A stretch of 64,000 bases of DNA from Levilactobacillus wangkuiensis (lineage in GTDB: Bacteria; Bacillota; Bacilli; Lactobacillales; Lactobacillaceae): assembly GCF_016861605.1 (NCBI RefSeq), contig NZ_BOLM01000002.1, positions 186,001-250,000 on the forward strand, written 5' to 3'. Shown here in pieces: positions 8,210 to 17,456 of this stretch (its first letter is position 1; the number at the start of each line of letters is the position of its first letter). The position numbers and the translations under genes are program-made. The notes beneath the pieces were generated by a model, which was not told the DNA's origin, did no database searches, and worked only from the letters and a program-made list of their open reading frames with translations.

Positions 8210-9577
8210 ATGTCACAATATGATGTCGCGTTTATCGGTAGCGGTCACGCCAATTGGCACGCCGCTGTCACCTTGAAACAAGCCGGAAAATCAGTCGTTA
8301 TTATCGAAAAGGACTTGGTTGCCGGCACCTGTACCAACTACGGCTGTGATGCCAAAATTTTACTGGATGGGCCTTCAGAACTGATTGCCAAACTTCACCA
8401 ATACGCTAACGTCGGGGTTCAGAGTACGACGAACGTTAACTGGGAACAGTTCATGGCGTACAAGCACCAGGTGATCGATCCCCTCCCAGACCAAATGACG
8501 GCCCTCTTCACCAAGCTGGGTATCGACGTCATCAATGGCCGGGGCATTCTGATGGGCAACCACCTCATCCAAGTTGGTAAGGAGATCATCAAGGCCGATA
8601 ATATTGTGATTGGCACCGGGCAAAAGCCTAAGCGCCTCGCCATCGTGGGCAATGAATTTCTGCACGACAGTCGTGAATTCCTCAGTCTCCCGAAATTGCC
8701 TAGTCACCTCACCTTTATTGGGGCAGGCATCATCTCGCTAGAATTTGCTTCCTTGGTGCTGGCTCTCGGGAGTCAGGTCACCATCATTGAACACGGCAAC
8801 CGGGCTGCTCGTGGCTTTAATACCGCGCACGTTGACAAGTTAGTGGCCCACTTAGAAGAAGCCGGCGCTACCTGCTACTTCAATGAATCAGCCTTATCCG
8901 TTGACGTCACCACCGATGGCTACCGGGTCACCACAGCTAGTGGCAAGAGCATCGACACCCAGTATGTCATCGACGCCACCGGTCGGGAGGCCAACGTCAC
9001 TCGCTTAGGCTTAGAAAATGCCAGCATCTACTCCAGCGCACGCGGCATCGAAGTCGATGACCACCTGCGGGCAAACGGCGACAACATTTACGCCAGCGGC
9101 GACGTTCTGGACAAGGACCAGCCCAAGCTCACACCGACGGCGATCTTCGAGTCCAACTATATTGCCGGCCAAATCTTAGGTAACTCAGACCCCATCGTTT
9201 ACCCTGCCATCCCCAGCGTGCTCTTCGCGCTCCCACGGTTGGCCCAAATTGGTGTCACCACTGAAGATGTGGCTGTCGATCCAGAGAGTTACCACGTTCA
9301 GACCATTCCCTACGGCAAACTCTTTGCCTTCGCCTACCAAAACGAAACCGATGCCGAACTGACGGCTGTATTTAATAATGCTAACCAATTGGTGGGTGCC
9401 TCGGTCTATGGCATGGATGCCCCAGATATTGTCAACGTCTTAGCCCTGATTATTGATCAACGACTGACCGCACTGGACCTTAGCAAAATGATTTTTGCCT
9501 TTCCAACGGCCACCCAGGGCATTATCGATGCGCTCTTACCAGCCATGATGCCCGCGCCGGTTGCCGAGATGGTCTAG
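8210..9577 (+). CDS. FAD/NAD(P)-dependent pyridine nucleotide-disulfide oxidoreductase (glutathione reductase-like)
   Basis: A 455-residue class I flavoprotein disulfide reductase. The FAD-binding GSGHANWHAA motif lies at residue 10, the redox-active disulfide in GTCTNYGCDAK (C44/C49 approximately), a second Rossmann motif GAGIISLEFASLVLALG near 175, and the second FAD segment YASGDV near 300. In the dimer interface the canonical HPT...E (the His-Glu pair that completes the partner's active site) reads FPTATQ at about residue 430, so both residues appear replaced. It may therefore reduce a small disulfide by another route or be altered in activity. It sits directly behind an OhrR-type regulator. 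The substrate is not known. Confidence 0.88.
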   Translation: MSQYDVAFIGSGHANWHAAVTLKQAGKSVVIIEKDLVAGTCTNYGCDAKILLDGPSELIAKLHQYANVGVQSTTNVNWEQFMAYKHQVIDPLPDQMTALFTKLGIDVINGRGILMGNHLIQVGKEIIKADNIVIGTGQKPKRLAIVGNEFLHDSREFLSLPKLPSHLTFIGAGIISLEFASLVLALGSQVTIIEHGNRAARGFNTAHVDKLVAHLEEAGATCYFNESALSVDVTTDGYRVTTASGKSIDTQYVIDATGREANVTRLGLENASIYSSARGIEVDDHLRANGDNIYASGDVLDKDQPKLTPTAIFESNYIAGQILGNSDPIVYPAIPSVLFALPRLAQIGVTTEDVAVDPESYHVQTIPYGKLFAFAYQNETDAELTAVFNNANQLVGASVYGMDAPDIVNVLALIIDQRLTALDLSKMIFAFPTATQGIIDALLPAMMPAPVAEMV

Positions 9578-9602
9578 TCTTCTAAATCTATGTAACCTGC
9601 TT

Positions 9603-9631
9603 GAGCCTGGGACTTGTCCTGGGTTCTTTTT
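9603..9631 (+). terminator. Terminator after the oxidoreductase gene
   Basis: The stem GAGCCTGGGAC pairs with GTCCTGGGTTC including G-U pairs and is followed by T5. It lies 25 bases after the stop codon. Confidence 0.75.
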
Positions 9632-9795
9632 GTCGCCCTGCCTATTATCTGGTCGAAACGTGCGGCTAAGGACAGCTGCTTCCGCTTTTCAAGTAAGCCC
9701 ACCGTCAATACCAGTCGCCCCCACACTCATTCTCTGGCTAAACGTGTCATACTAACCTTAATATGCGGGACAAATGACTGTGGGGAGTGATTACA

Positions 9796-10563
9796 TTGAC
9801 GACCGTTAAAAAAATCTACAATTTAATCGTCGTGGGACTGGCCTTAGTCTCGATTAGCCTGGCCGTCTTTGATTTTTCCGGCGTCATCAGCATCACCCAC
9901 TGGCCGTGGTCCGTACTGGATGACGGGATCCTGGCCTTCTTTACGGTGGATTATTTCGTTCGGCTATGGCGGGCGCCCCACAAATGGGCCTTCTTCCGCC
10001 ACAACATCTTTGACCTTCTGGCCATCATCCCCCTCAGTACCATTTTCAGTTTCTTCCGGCTGGCCCGAATCACGCGCCTCTTTCGGCTAGTCCGCCTCTT
10101 TCGGTTCGTCCGGCTTGTGGGCTTCATCGGTAAGCTCCGTCATACCCTAAAGGGCTTCCTAAAGACAAATGGCTTCGTCTACCTCCTCTGGGCCTGCACC
10201 GCCATTCTGATTCTAGCGGCCACCCTGTATTCCTACGCCGAACACGTTTCCTGGGGCGAGGCCCTCTGGTGGGCGATTGCCACCACGACCACGGTCGGCT
10301 ACGGGGACGTGGCCCCGCATACGGTCGTCGGCAAATGTGCGGCTACCCTGTTGATGCTGGTGGGGATTGGCTTTATTGGGGCACTAACCAGTACGATCAC
10401 CACCTATTTCGCCAACCGCGGGCGTGACTCCGAGTATCAACAGGTCGTTAACCGCCTGGCCACCATTGAGCAGCAGAACCAGGAGCTCAGAGACCTCTTG
10501 CGTGCGCAACGCCCCAAGACTGATGGCACATCTGACAAACACGCTGAAACGGCTGAAAAATAG
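9796..10563 (+). CDS. Voltage-gated-type potassium channel (VIC superfamily)
   Basis: A 255-residue integral membrane protein with six apparent transmembrane segments. The S4-like helix carries arginines at nearly every third position (RLFRLVRLFRFVRLV, residues about 93-107). The pore loop contains the K+ selectivity filter TTTVGYGDV near residue 167. The C-terminal 50 residues are polar and probably form a coiled coil (NRLATIEQQNQELRDLL). TTG at 9796 is favoured because GGGGAG lies eight bases upstream; an upstream GTG at 9787 overlaps that site. The small size is typical of prokaryotic Kv-like channels. It is a single gene. Confidence 0.9.
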   Translation: MTTVKKIYNLIVVGLALVSISLAVFDFSGVISITHWPWSVLDDGILAFFTVDYFVRLWRAPHKWAFFRHNIFDLLAIIPLSTIFSFFRLARITRLFRLVRLFRFVRLVGFIGKLRHTLKGFLKTNGFVYLLWACTAILILAATLYSYAEHVSWGEALWWAIATTTTVGYGDVAPHTVVGKCAATLLMLVGIGFIGALTSTITTYFANRGRDSEYQQVVNRLATIEQQNQELRDLLRAQRPKTDGTSDKHAETAEK

Positions 10564-10609
10564 CCGGCTGGAATTGCCGAACCACTTCTCTTCACCCTGA
10601 CGACAATGA

Positions 10610-10615
10610 TATAAT
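10610..10615 (+). promoter_or_regulatory. -10 element of the pepD promoter
   Basis: TATAAT lies 26 bases before the start codon of the dipeptidase gene. No good -35 hexamer is visible at the expected distance. Confidence 0.5.
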
Positions 10616-10640
10616 ATGGGTTAAAAGGAGTGCTGCATTT

Positions 10641-12044
10641 ATGGAAAAACGGATTAAAGGTTCATGTACCACTATTTTAGTTGGGAAAAAGGCCTCAATC
10701 GACGGCTCAACCATCATTTCACGGAACGACGATGGTCACGAAGCCCTCGACCCTGAGAAGTTTGTCGTGGTTAACCCCGCTGACCAACCCCGGGATTACC
10801 AAGCCGTTATCAGTGGTGTGCAAATTAAGCTGCCTGATAACCCCTTACGTTACACGTCAATTCCTAACTCAATTCTGACCAACGGTATCTGGCCAGCAGC
10901 CGGCATCAACAGCGATAACATCGCCATGTCAGCCACTGAAACCATCACCACGAACTCCCGCGTCTTGGGCATCGACCCTTACGTTGCCGGTGGGATTGGT
11001 GAAGAAGACCTGGTCACCTTAGTTCTGCCATATATCCACAGTGCCAAGGAAGGGGTCGAACGTTTGGGTGCCCTCCTGAAGGAATTCGGGACCTACGAAC
11101 CAAACGGAATCGCCTTCTCCGATAACAACGAAATCTGGTGGTTAGAAACCATCGGTGGTCATCACTGGGCTGCTAAGCGGATTCCAGATGACGCCTACGT
11201 GGTTGCCCCTAACCGGATGAACATTGACGACTTTGATTTCAACGCCGATGACACGCTGGCTTCAGATGACCTGGCTGACATGATTGCCACTTACAACCTG
11301 AACCCCGACTTCGATGGTGTTAACCTGCGTCACATCTTTGGGAGTGCGACTGACAAGGACACGGTTTACAACAACCCCCGTGCTTGGTTCGGTCAAAAGT
11401 ACTTCACCCCAGACGTTGAACAGGACCCACAAGGCCAAAACCTGCCATTCATTTGCCACGCCAACCGGAAGATCTCTATTGAAGACGTCAAGTACGTCCT
11501 GAGCTCTCATTTCCAAAACACGAAGTATGATGTTTACGGCGACGGCTCCGAAAGTGACAAGACGAAGTTCCGCCCAATCGGGATCAACCGGAACCACGAT
11601 GTCCACATCCTGCAGATTCGGAACAACGTGCCCGACAGCATTGCTGGGATTCACTGGTTAGCCTTTGGTGCCAACACGTTCAACACGGTCGTACCTTTCT
11701 ACGCCAACGTTGACGACACCCCAGCTGCCTACAAAGACGCTGACGGCACCTTCAACATGAACCACATGTACTGGTTGAGCTGCACCACGGCCCTCTTGGG
11801 TGACACGGACTTCGACCTGTACGAAGACTTCCGGAACACCTTTGCCTTAGACGCCATGGGTGCCTACCGTAAGATTCAAAACGATACGGATGCCGCAATT
11901 GTTAACGGTGCCGACGTCAAGATTTTGAAAGACGCTAACGAAAAATTGTCCAACGAATCATTCACCCGTCAAACCAAGTTATTGGGCGACATGGTGACCT
12001 TTGGTTCCGAACACATGAAGTTACGTTACAACTTGAACGACTAA
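10641..12044 (+). CDS. pepD: Dipeptidase, C69 (PepD) family
   Basis: A 467-residue cytoplasmic Ntn-hydrolase that cleaves dipeptides at the end of the proteolytic pathway. The nucleophile should be the cysteine in GSCTTILVG (C9), exposed after removal of the first residues, which is the usual arrangement in C69 PepD/PepDA. The region IDGSTIISRNDDGHEA and later blocks (NEIWWLETIGGHHWAAKRIPDD) match the family, as does the length. AAAGGAG precedes the ATG at good distance. It is monocistronic: its own -10 element lies upstream and a strong terminator at 12056-12086. Confidence 0.93.
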   Translation: MEKRIKGSCTTILVGKKASIDGSTIISRNDDGHEALDPEKFVVVNPADQPRDYQAVISGVQIKLPDNPLRYTSIPNSILTNGIWPAAGINSDNIAMSATETITTNSRVLGIDPYVAGGIGEEDLVTLVLPYIHSAKEGVERLGALLKEFGTYEPNGIAFSDNNEIWWLETIGGHHWAAKRIPDDAYVVAPNRMNIDDFDFNADDTLASDDLADMIATYNLNPDFDGVNLRHIFGSATDKDTVYNNPRAWFGQKYFTPDVEQDPQGQNLPFICHANRKISIEDVKYVLSSHFQNTKYDVYGDGSESDKTKFRPIGINRNHDVHILQIRNNVPDSIAGIHWLAFGANTFNTVVPFYANVDDTPAAYKDADGTFNMNHMYWLSCTTALLGDTDFDLYEDFRNTFALDAMGAYRKIQNDTDAAIVNGADVKILKDANEKLSNESFTRQTKLLGDMVTFGSEHMKLRYNLND

Positions 12045-12055
12045 TTGCGCTGATT

Positions 12056-12086
12056 GAGAGTCTGGAATTTTTCCAGGCTCTTTTTC
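12056..12086 (+). terminator. Terminator of pepD
   Basis: AGAGTCTGGAA pairs with TTCCAGGCTCT around a short T loop and is followed by T5. Confidence 0.88.
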
Positions 12087-12147
12087 TATTTCAATCGATT
12101 CTTGCAAGTATACCTGGCCCCCACCGAAATAACTAGCGAACACCCGC

Positions 12148-12213
12148 AAAAAAGGACAGAATCGTTTTAACCCGCGAGCCATTGCAGGCAAAAACGATTC
12201 TGTCTCTTTTTTA
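12148..12213. terminator. Bidirectional terminator between pepD and the minus-strand gene at 12232
   Basis: ACAGAATCGTTTT pairs with AAAACGATTCTGT across a 20-base loop. It is flanked by A6 on the left and T6 on the right, so it should work on both strands; it lies 19 bases after the stop of the minus-strand gene. Confidence 0.85.
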
Positions 12214-12231
12214 CTTAGGCACTGATGTCAG

Positions 12232-13308
12232 TTAGAATTTCAACTCATACGCAAACGCCAATTTCTTATAATAATCCTGTTCAATAAAGTCCGTGGGTTT
12301 GACCTCGCCATCTCGCTTGTCAAAGTAGGCGACGCCCGCCAACTTGAGCATCTTGTAAACGAACTGCGAACAGAATAGAATGTTGGGCTTCGCCGAGTGC
12401 TTAGAAACCAGGCCCACCATGTTGTAGGCGCTGCCTTCCCGGTTGATTTCTGCAATCTTGTCAATCACGAACTGTTTCTGCGCCCGCGTCACCGGCAAAC
12501 TATAGACCAAAAGCGACGCGCCCTGTTTCTGGTGGAAAAACTCCAGCGTTTCCGCGTTCATCCCCGGCGGATAGACGTTGTCCCCACCGTTGTACGAAAT
12601 AATCGTGGCCAGGTCGCGGTCAAAGGCCAGTGACACGTGATTAAACTGTTTGCGCGTGACCACCGAGATCATTTCGCTGGCGGCGCTCCCGGTATTGGAA
12701 ACGGCCAGGTACAGGTGCTCATCGGCTAGCGTCTCGGTGGCGGCCACAAAGTAGTCGTCCGTCAACGTGCCATGATTGATGTACCGTACGGAACTGTGAC
12801 GCGGCAAATCTGCCAGTATCGTTTTCAGATGATCAACGGACACCTTGTCTTTGGCGGCCGTCGCATCGTTCATCAGGCCGCTCAATTTGTCCGCGCTTTG
12901 CCGCAATTCATCGAAGCTGACCGTGGCCGCCTCTTCAACCGTTGGCAGGTAAAAGGCCACCTGATTGTTGGTCGTCACGAAACGTTCGACCCAAAGTGGT
13001 AACAACACAATGACGACCCCGATGATTTTTTCGGGGAAGTACACAATCGACCAACCGCGGTCCGGAAAAACCACGACCGAGACGAAGATAATCTGTAACG
13101 CCATTAAGAGACCGTAAACCGCCGTCAGTCCCCATTTAGCCAGTCGGGGAAACTGCGCCAACCACGTCCGCAGAATCATCATCGCGGCCAAGTAGATGTA
13201 CACCAAAATTAGCATCGGTTGGGTTGCAAATAAATACAAGCAGACCAGCAACAGCCAGCCCATCCCCCGAATCCGAATAGATTGAAAATAATCGACGAGT
13301 TCTCTCAC
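12232..13308 (-). CDS. Membrane-anchored permuted papain-fold (YiiX/YaeF-like) hydrolase, putative
   Basis: A protein of 358 residues with three or four N-terminal hydrophobic segments (about residues 10-110), a linker with coiled-coil potential, and a C-terminal globular domain. That domain contains FNHVSLAFDRD (candidate catalytic His) followed much later by LFCSQFVYKML (candidate Cys). His before Cys is the order seen in circularly permuted NlpC/P60-like enzymes such as YiiX/YaeF (peptidase family C92); this is family knowledge applied to two motifs. The substrate could be a lipid or peptide amide at the membrane. GTG at 13308 is preferred because GAAGGG precedes it. It is a single gene. 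Confidence 0.6.
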   Translation of the reverse strand: MRELVDYFQSIRIRGMGWLLLVCLYLFATQPMLILVYIYLAAMMILRTWLAQFPRLAKWGLTAVYGLLMALQIIFVSVVVFPDRGWSIVYFPEKIIGVVIVLLPLWVERFVTTNNQVAFYLPTVEEAATVSFDELRQSADKLSGLMNDATAAKDKVSVDHLKTILADLPRHSSVRYINHGTLTDDYFVAATETLADEHLYLAVSNTGSAASEMISVVTRKQFNHVSLAFDRDLATIISYNGGDNVYPPGMNAETLEFFHQKQGASLLVYSLPVTRAQKQFVIDKIAEINREGSAYNMVGLVSKHSAKPNILFCSQFVYKMLKLAGVAYFDKRDGEVKPTDFIEQDYYKKLAFAYELKF

Positions 13309-13337
13309 GCCATGCCCTTCTTCCACAATTGTTGTGC

Positions 13338-13561
13338 AAATCAAACTAGTTATGTCGTTCCCGGCGGTGGATTCAAGGTTCCCTGCTGTGGGGACCGGTT
13401 CCAGCCTGAGGGGCGGTCTGCCACCTCGCCTTGAAACCTCGCTGAAATACGCGAGTTTCCAAGGTCGTCCCGTGTTCTAAGCTGAGAAAGTCACTCAGCT
13501 AAGAACACCGACACAGCAGGGAACCTTGATCCATCTCTGGTCACTTGGACTAGCCTGATTT
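13338..13561 (-). repeat. Bookend element 3 (type A, reverse)
   Basis: Type A copy beginning GTTCCCGGCGG at 13356. Hairpin 2 is of the long variant with stem CCTTGGAAAC-type arms around CTCGC...GCGAG. Locus-specific outer arms AAATCAAACTAGT (left) and ACTAGCCTGATTT (right) are complementary. The gene-proximal end faces the start of the 12232-13308 gene. Confidence 0.85.
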
Positions 13562-13659
13562 GAACACAATTATTTTACACTACTTCATTTCAACTTAATT
13601 GAGACTATCAATAACTCATTGTAGTATACCATAAGCCCCGTCTTCCCTTATCCAGAACC

Positions 13660-13694
13660 GAAAAAGCCCCCACCATTGCTGATGAGGGCTTCCG
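13660..13694 (-). terminator. Terminator of pepN
   Basis: AAGCCCTC pairs with the GGGCTT arm on the minus strand and is followed by T5, 18 bases after the pepN stop codon. Confidence 0.8.
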
Positions 13695-13711
13695 TTTCAT
13701 TCAGTTAAGCT

Positions 13712-16243
13712 TTACTTCACCGTCTTGGCAACCGCAGCGTTCACGGCATCCTTTTCGGCTTCGACCAGGTCAACGCGGCTCTCGATGACCTTGGTGTCCA
13801 TTTTAATTTCCCGGGTTAAGCCTGGGGTGTTGATCTTAGGTTCGAAGAAGGCCTTGAATTCAGCCAACCGTTCTGGCGTGTGGAAGACACCCGTCGTCAC
13901 GGTGATGTAGGTGGTGAATTCCATGTCGCCACCGACCGTGTCTTCAAGCCATTGCCAGTCGTTCCGTAACCAATCCCATGCCGCCTGTTGCCCCTTGTGG
14001 GCTAACACGCCACGGTACCAAGCCCGCAAGTCTTGTGGCTTGATGGTGTCAGCATCTTCGAACGCGTTGATCAATTGCTTGATCAGGTCGGCGTCCGGCG
14101 TGGTTGGTAAGGCTGCAGCGATATCGGCCTTGTAGCTGGCGTCGCTGGACTTCCGGTAGTCGTTCAACAATTGGGCAAACAAGTCGGCGTTCCCGAAGTT
14201 TTCCACCTCGTTCGCTAAAATGTAGACCCGCACGGCAGCTGGCAAGCTAGCCAACTTATCCTGGTTAGCCGTGAAAATGGCGTGAGCGGCCTGTAACGTG
14301 GCTGGTTCCTTGGCGTACAGCACAGCGTTTAAAATCGTCGGCCGCGTCAACTGGTCATCGTTGGATTCGCCGGCTTGTGGTAACCACCCCAACCGGTCAG
14401 CCTGTGGCGCACTTAATTTACCAAACAAGGCCCGTAACTGGGTTTCTTCGGTCGAACCAGGCGTCACGAACTTCCGCAGGTTGTTGGCAACACCGTAGAG
14501 CACGTCGTTGACCACAGCGGAGTGACTCTTAGCGAACCGTGGCAATAATGGCACGATGTCCGCGTATGAAATTTGCCGACCTTCCGCGAGCAAACGCAGG
14601 TCTTGCAGCAATTGTAACTGCGTGATGGCGTCCAGGGACTCTAAGTTATCCAGGATGTCTTGCAGCAAGGTGGCGTCGTACTTCACGATGAAGTGGGAGT
14701 TGTTCCCGACGTTCAAGCGGAAAGGTTCGCCGCTGGCCTGACGCAACGCCGCGTAGTCGCCTAACGTGGCATCGGTGTCCGCGAAAATGGCCGGGGCAGC
14801 GTCGTAGTTGCTGTTCAATGGCACTTGCCATTGACGGCCGGCGTCCTTGCCCTCACCCACGAAGAATTGTTGTTGGTGAATGGTCAATTTGCCATCGACG
14901 ACTGCGGCGGAAACAACGGGGTAACCGGGTTGTTCGAGCCAAGAGGTCATGATGGCACCGACGTTCATGCCGGAAGCGGCCCCCAGAGCGGCCCAGAGGT
15001 CGGCCCCGGTGGCGTTGCCATAGTGGTGCGTGGCAAAGTAGTTCTTCAAGCCGGCACGTAAGGCGTCGTCACCGATCAAGGCGCGGACCATGACCAGCAT
15101 CCGCGCACCCTTGGCGTAGACGATGGCACTGTCAAACAGCGCGTCGATCTCGGCGGGGTCTTCAACCTGCACGTGAACGGATTGGACACCGTCCGTGGCA
15201 TCCCGTTGGAGGGCCATTGGGGCTTCACCCGTTTGGAAGGATTCCCAGATGTGCCAGTCGGGTTCGATGGCGTTGATGGCCACGTATTCCATCATGTTGG
15301 CAAAACTTTCGTTCAACCAGAGGTCATCCCACCACTTCATGGTTACCAGGTCACCGAACCATTGGTGCGCCAATTCGTGGGCGATAACCGTGGCTACCCG
15401 TTGCTTGGTTTCAAATGAGGTGTTGTCGGGATCTAACAGTAAGTAGGCTTCCCGGTACGTGACCAGGCCCCAGTTTTCCATGGCGCCGGCTGAGAAGTCT
15501 GGTAAGGCCAGTTGCCAGGAATGTGGGAGTGGATATGGCGTTTGGTAAAAGTCTTCGTAAAATTCAATTGAGCGCTTGGCAATGTCTAAGGCAAAGTCGA
15601 GTTCCTTGGCTTGGTGGGCCTTAGTCGCAAAGACGCCGACCTTGACGCCACTCTTGGTGGTCGTCAGCTTGCTCTGCATGTCCCCGAAAGCAAAGGCAAT
15701 CAGGTAGGAAGACATGCGAACCGTGGTGTCAAAATAGTGAACACCGTCAACCGTCTTAACTTCGGGCATGTTGCTGATGATGGTTTCGCCGTCATGCTCG
15801 TCGAACTTGATTGCCAGGTCAAACGTGGCCTTGGCTTCGGGTTCGTCGACACACGGGAAGGCTTGCCGGGCAGCGGTCGTTTCAAACTGCGTCCCGATCA
15901 ATTGCTTCTTCTCCCCATTTAACTCGTAGTAGGATGGGTAAATCCCCATCATGCTGTCGGTCAATGGTGCGGTAAAATCAATGGCCACCGTGGTCTCGCC
16001 GGTCTTGCCCAGGTCGATGTGGATACCTTCGGACTCGTCATCAAAGGTGAATGGCACGTCCTTGCCATCGGCTTTAACGGCGCTGATGGTCATGTATTTC
16101 TGGTGAATGGCGATACTTGTCTCTTTGGCGTCACCGGTAATGGTAGACGTCCCAGAGATCAGCTTGGTCGCACGGTTGATATCAAGGTAAACGTTGTAAT
16201 GCGTAGGTTGAAACAGTGCATAAAAATGTGTGGATTCTGCCAT
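13712..16243 (-). CDS. pepN: Aminopeptidase N (lysyl/alanyl aminopeptidase)
   Basis: An 843-residue zinc metallopeptidase of family M1 that removes N-terminal residues from peptides in the cytoplasm. The exopeptidase motif GAMENWG and the zinc site HELAHQWFGDLVT with the downstream NESFA glutamate are intact (residues about 255-315), and the C-terminal helical domain is full length. AAGGAG precedes the ATG, and TATAAT lies on the minus strand at 16275-16280. It is monocistronic between its own promoter and a terminator. It works with PepX, PepD and the Opp importer elsewhere in the window to use peptides. Confidence 0.97.
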   Translation of the reverse strand: MAESTHFYALFQPTHYNVYLDINRATKLISGTSTITGDAKETSIAIHQKYMTISAVKADGKDVPFTFDDESEGIHIDLGKTGETTVAIDFTAPLTDSMMGIYPSYYELNGEKKQLIGTQFETTAARQAFPCVDEPEAKATFDLAIKFDEHDGETIISNMPEVKTVDGVHYFDTTVRMSSYLIAFAFGDMQSKLTTTKSGVKVGVFATKAHQAKELDFALDIAKRSIEFYEDFYQTPYPLPHSWQLALPDFSAGAMENWGLVTYREAYLLLDPDNTSFETKQRVATVIAHELAHQWFGDLVTMKWWDDLWLNESFANMMEYVAINAIEPDWHIWESFQTGEAPMALQRDATDGVQSVHVQVEDPAEIDALFDSAIVYAKGARMLVMVRALIGDDALRAGLKNYFATHHYGNATGADLWAALGAASGMNVGAIMTSWLEQPGYPVVSAAVVDGKLTIHQQQFFVGEGKDAGRQWQVPLNSNYDAAPAIFADTDATLGDYAALRQASGEPFRLNVGNNSHFIVKYDATLLQDILDNLESLDAITQLQLLQDLRLLAEGRQISYADIVPLLPRFAKSHSAVVNDVLYGVANNLRKFVTPGSTEETQLRALFGKLSAPQADRLGWLPQAGESNDDQLTRPTILNAVLYAKEPATLQAAHAIFTANQDKLASLPAAVRVYILANEVENFGNADLFAQLLNDYRKSSDASYKADIAAALPTTPDADLIKQLINAFEDADTIKPQDLRAWYRGVLAHKGQQAAWDWLRNDWQWLEDTVGGDMEFTTYITVTTGVFHTPERLAEFKAFFEPKINTPGLTREIKMDTKVIESRVDLVEAEKDAVNAAVAKTVK

Positions 16244-16320
16244 AGTTTTCTCCTTAAATTCTTAGAATAAACCCATTATACGACAATTGTTTGCGGGGCG
16301 CCACGAATCACGCGACGAGA

Positions 16321-16803
16321 TTACCGATTCCCCCGTTTGATCCAGTCCTCGACCGCCGTGCCGGTGATGGCACTGGTGAACCGCTGGCTGGGTCCCCAAT
16401 TGATAGCCGGATAGTCCGTGGTCAGCTTGTCCGTTGACTTGGCGATGGGTGTCTCGCCAGAGGTGCAGAACTGGCGGACGTCCTTGCAGCGGAAGAAGCC
16501 GGTCTCCAGCAAGGTGTTGATGACGTGTGGCACCTGGCCCCACCAGAGCGGTGAGCCCAGGTAAATCGTGTCGGCGTTGGCAATCAGCGTCTTGTCTGGC
16601 ACCACGATGGCTGGCCGCGACGTTTCGTCATGGGTCTCCAGCGAGGTCCGACTGGTCGGGTCCTTGTAGTCGAGGTCGGCCGGCGTGTAGGGTTGTTCGG
16701 CCTGCAGTTGAACGAGTTGCGCGCCAGTCACGGCCGCAATCTTCTGGGCCACGGCAGCGGTGTGTCCGGTATTAGAAAAGTAGATAATCACTTGTTTTGA
16801 CAT
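16321..16803 (-). CDS. Flavodoxin-like protein (flavodoxin_4 type)
   Basis: A 160-residue FMN-binding-fold protein. It opens with a short beta strand and the phosphate-binding loop YFSNTGHTAAVA, and has the aromatic loop GSPLWWGQVPHVI and a later FCTSGETPIAKS segment. This pattern is seen in flavodoxin-like proteins of Firmicutes that probably serve as electron carriers or quinone/flavin reductases. ATG at 16803 is chosen over a longer frame because AGGAGG lies just upstream; TATAAT on the minus strand at 16843-16848 would give a short leader. A paralogue lies 650 bases away (17457-17933), sharing the YFSNTG, DPxSR and CTSG blocks. Confidence 0.88.
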   Translation of the reverse strand: MSKQVIIYFSNTGHTAAVAQKIAAVTGAQLVQLQAEQPYTPADLDYKDPTSRTSLETHDETSRPAIVVPDKTLIANADTIYLGSPLWWGQVPHVINTLLETGFFRCKDVRQFCTSGETPIAKSTDKLTTDYPAINWGPSQRFTSAITGTAVEDWIKRGNR

Positions 16804-16863
16804 GTAAAATCCTCCTGTGGTTGGATTTTTCTCTCTGCCTTTATTATACGACCAATTCTCGGC

Positions 16864-16895
16864 AAAAAAACACAATCCGATTGGGGATTGTGTTA
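16864..16895 (-). terminator. Terminator of the small secreted protein gene
   Basis: AACACAATCC pairs with GGATTGTGTT and is followed by T7 on the minus strand. Its stem resembles that of the hairpin at 18178-18211. Confidence 0.82.
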
Positions 16896-16901
16896 GTGTC
16901 C

Positions 16902-17315
16902 TTATTTAGCTCGCGTCATGAAAATGTCGCCACCACGCTGCTGGCCGAAATCGAGTTTCTTACCCCGACGACTTAAGAAATTCCATTTCGTAAACAGCGC
17001 ATCCCCGTGTAGCGTGACAACATCCTTACTGTACTGAAAGGCGTTGATCTTATGGATTTTATGATCATACCCCGTATCTGAAGGCAGGTAACCCTTCATC
17101 TGCCATTTGGCAGTCTTTTTGTAAACCACTAACTTCATTCTTGGTAACCACATGTTTTTCTTGATATGCGGCTTCTTATTGTACTGGGGCTTCGTTACCC
17201 AGGTTCCTCGCATGGACTTGGGAATCACCTTAACCTTAGCGCTAGCGGGTACGGTCATCACCGGTGCTAAAATCACGAGTGTTAACAAAGATACCCCAAC
17301 TTGTTTGAACGTCAT
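16902..17315 (-). CDS. Small secreted basic protein of unknown function
   Basis: A 137-residue protein with a clear signal peptide: a hydrophobic stretch (VSLLTLVILAPVMTV) ending in the signal peptidase I-like site ASA-KV. The mature part is lysine-rich, begins with SMRGTWVTKPQYNKKP and contains several short beta-type segments; the MRGTW opening recalls small lipocalin-like secreted proteins of lactobacilli. No catalytic motif is recognised. GGAGGAG upstream supports the ATG at 17315. The fragment at 18164-18362 may be the remains of a related gene, because both end near similar terminators. Confidence 0.7.
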   Translation of the reverse strand: MTFKQVGVSLLTLVILAPVMTVPASAKVKVIPKSMRGTWVTKPQYNKKPHIKKNMWLPRMKLVVYKKTAKWQMKGYLPSDTGYDHKIHKINAFQYSKDVVTLHGDALFTKWNFLSRRGKKLDFGQQRGGDIFMTRAK

Positions 17316-17456
17316 CTGAATCGCTCCTCCACTATGTATTCGGTACAAGCCCAGAATAGCACGGTGGACCTCACGATTACCAGTGTTGTGACGCACAATT
17401 TGTGGGTATTTACTTTCTAGTTAAAGAGACGACACACAATGACGTATTCGATTGAG

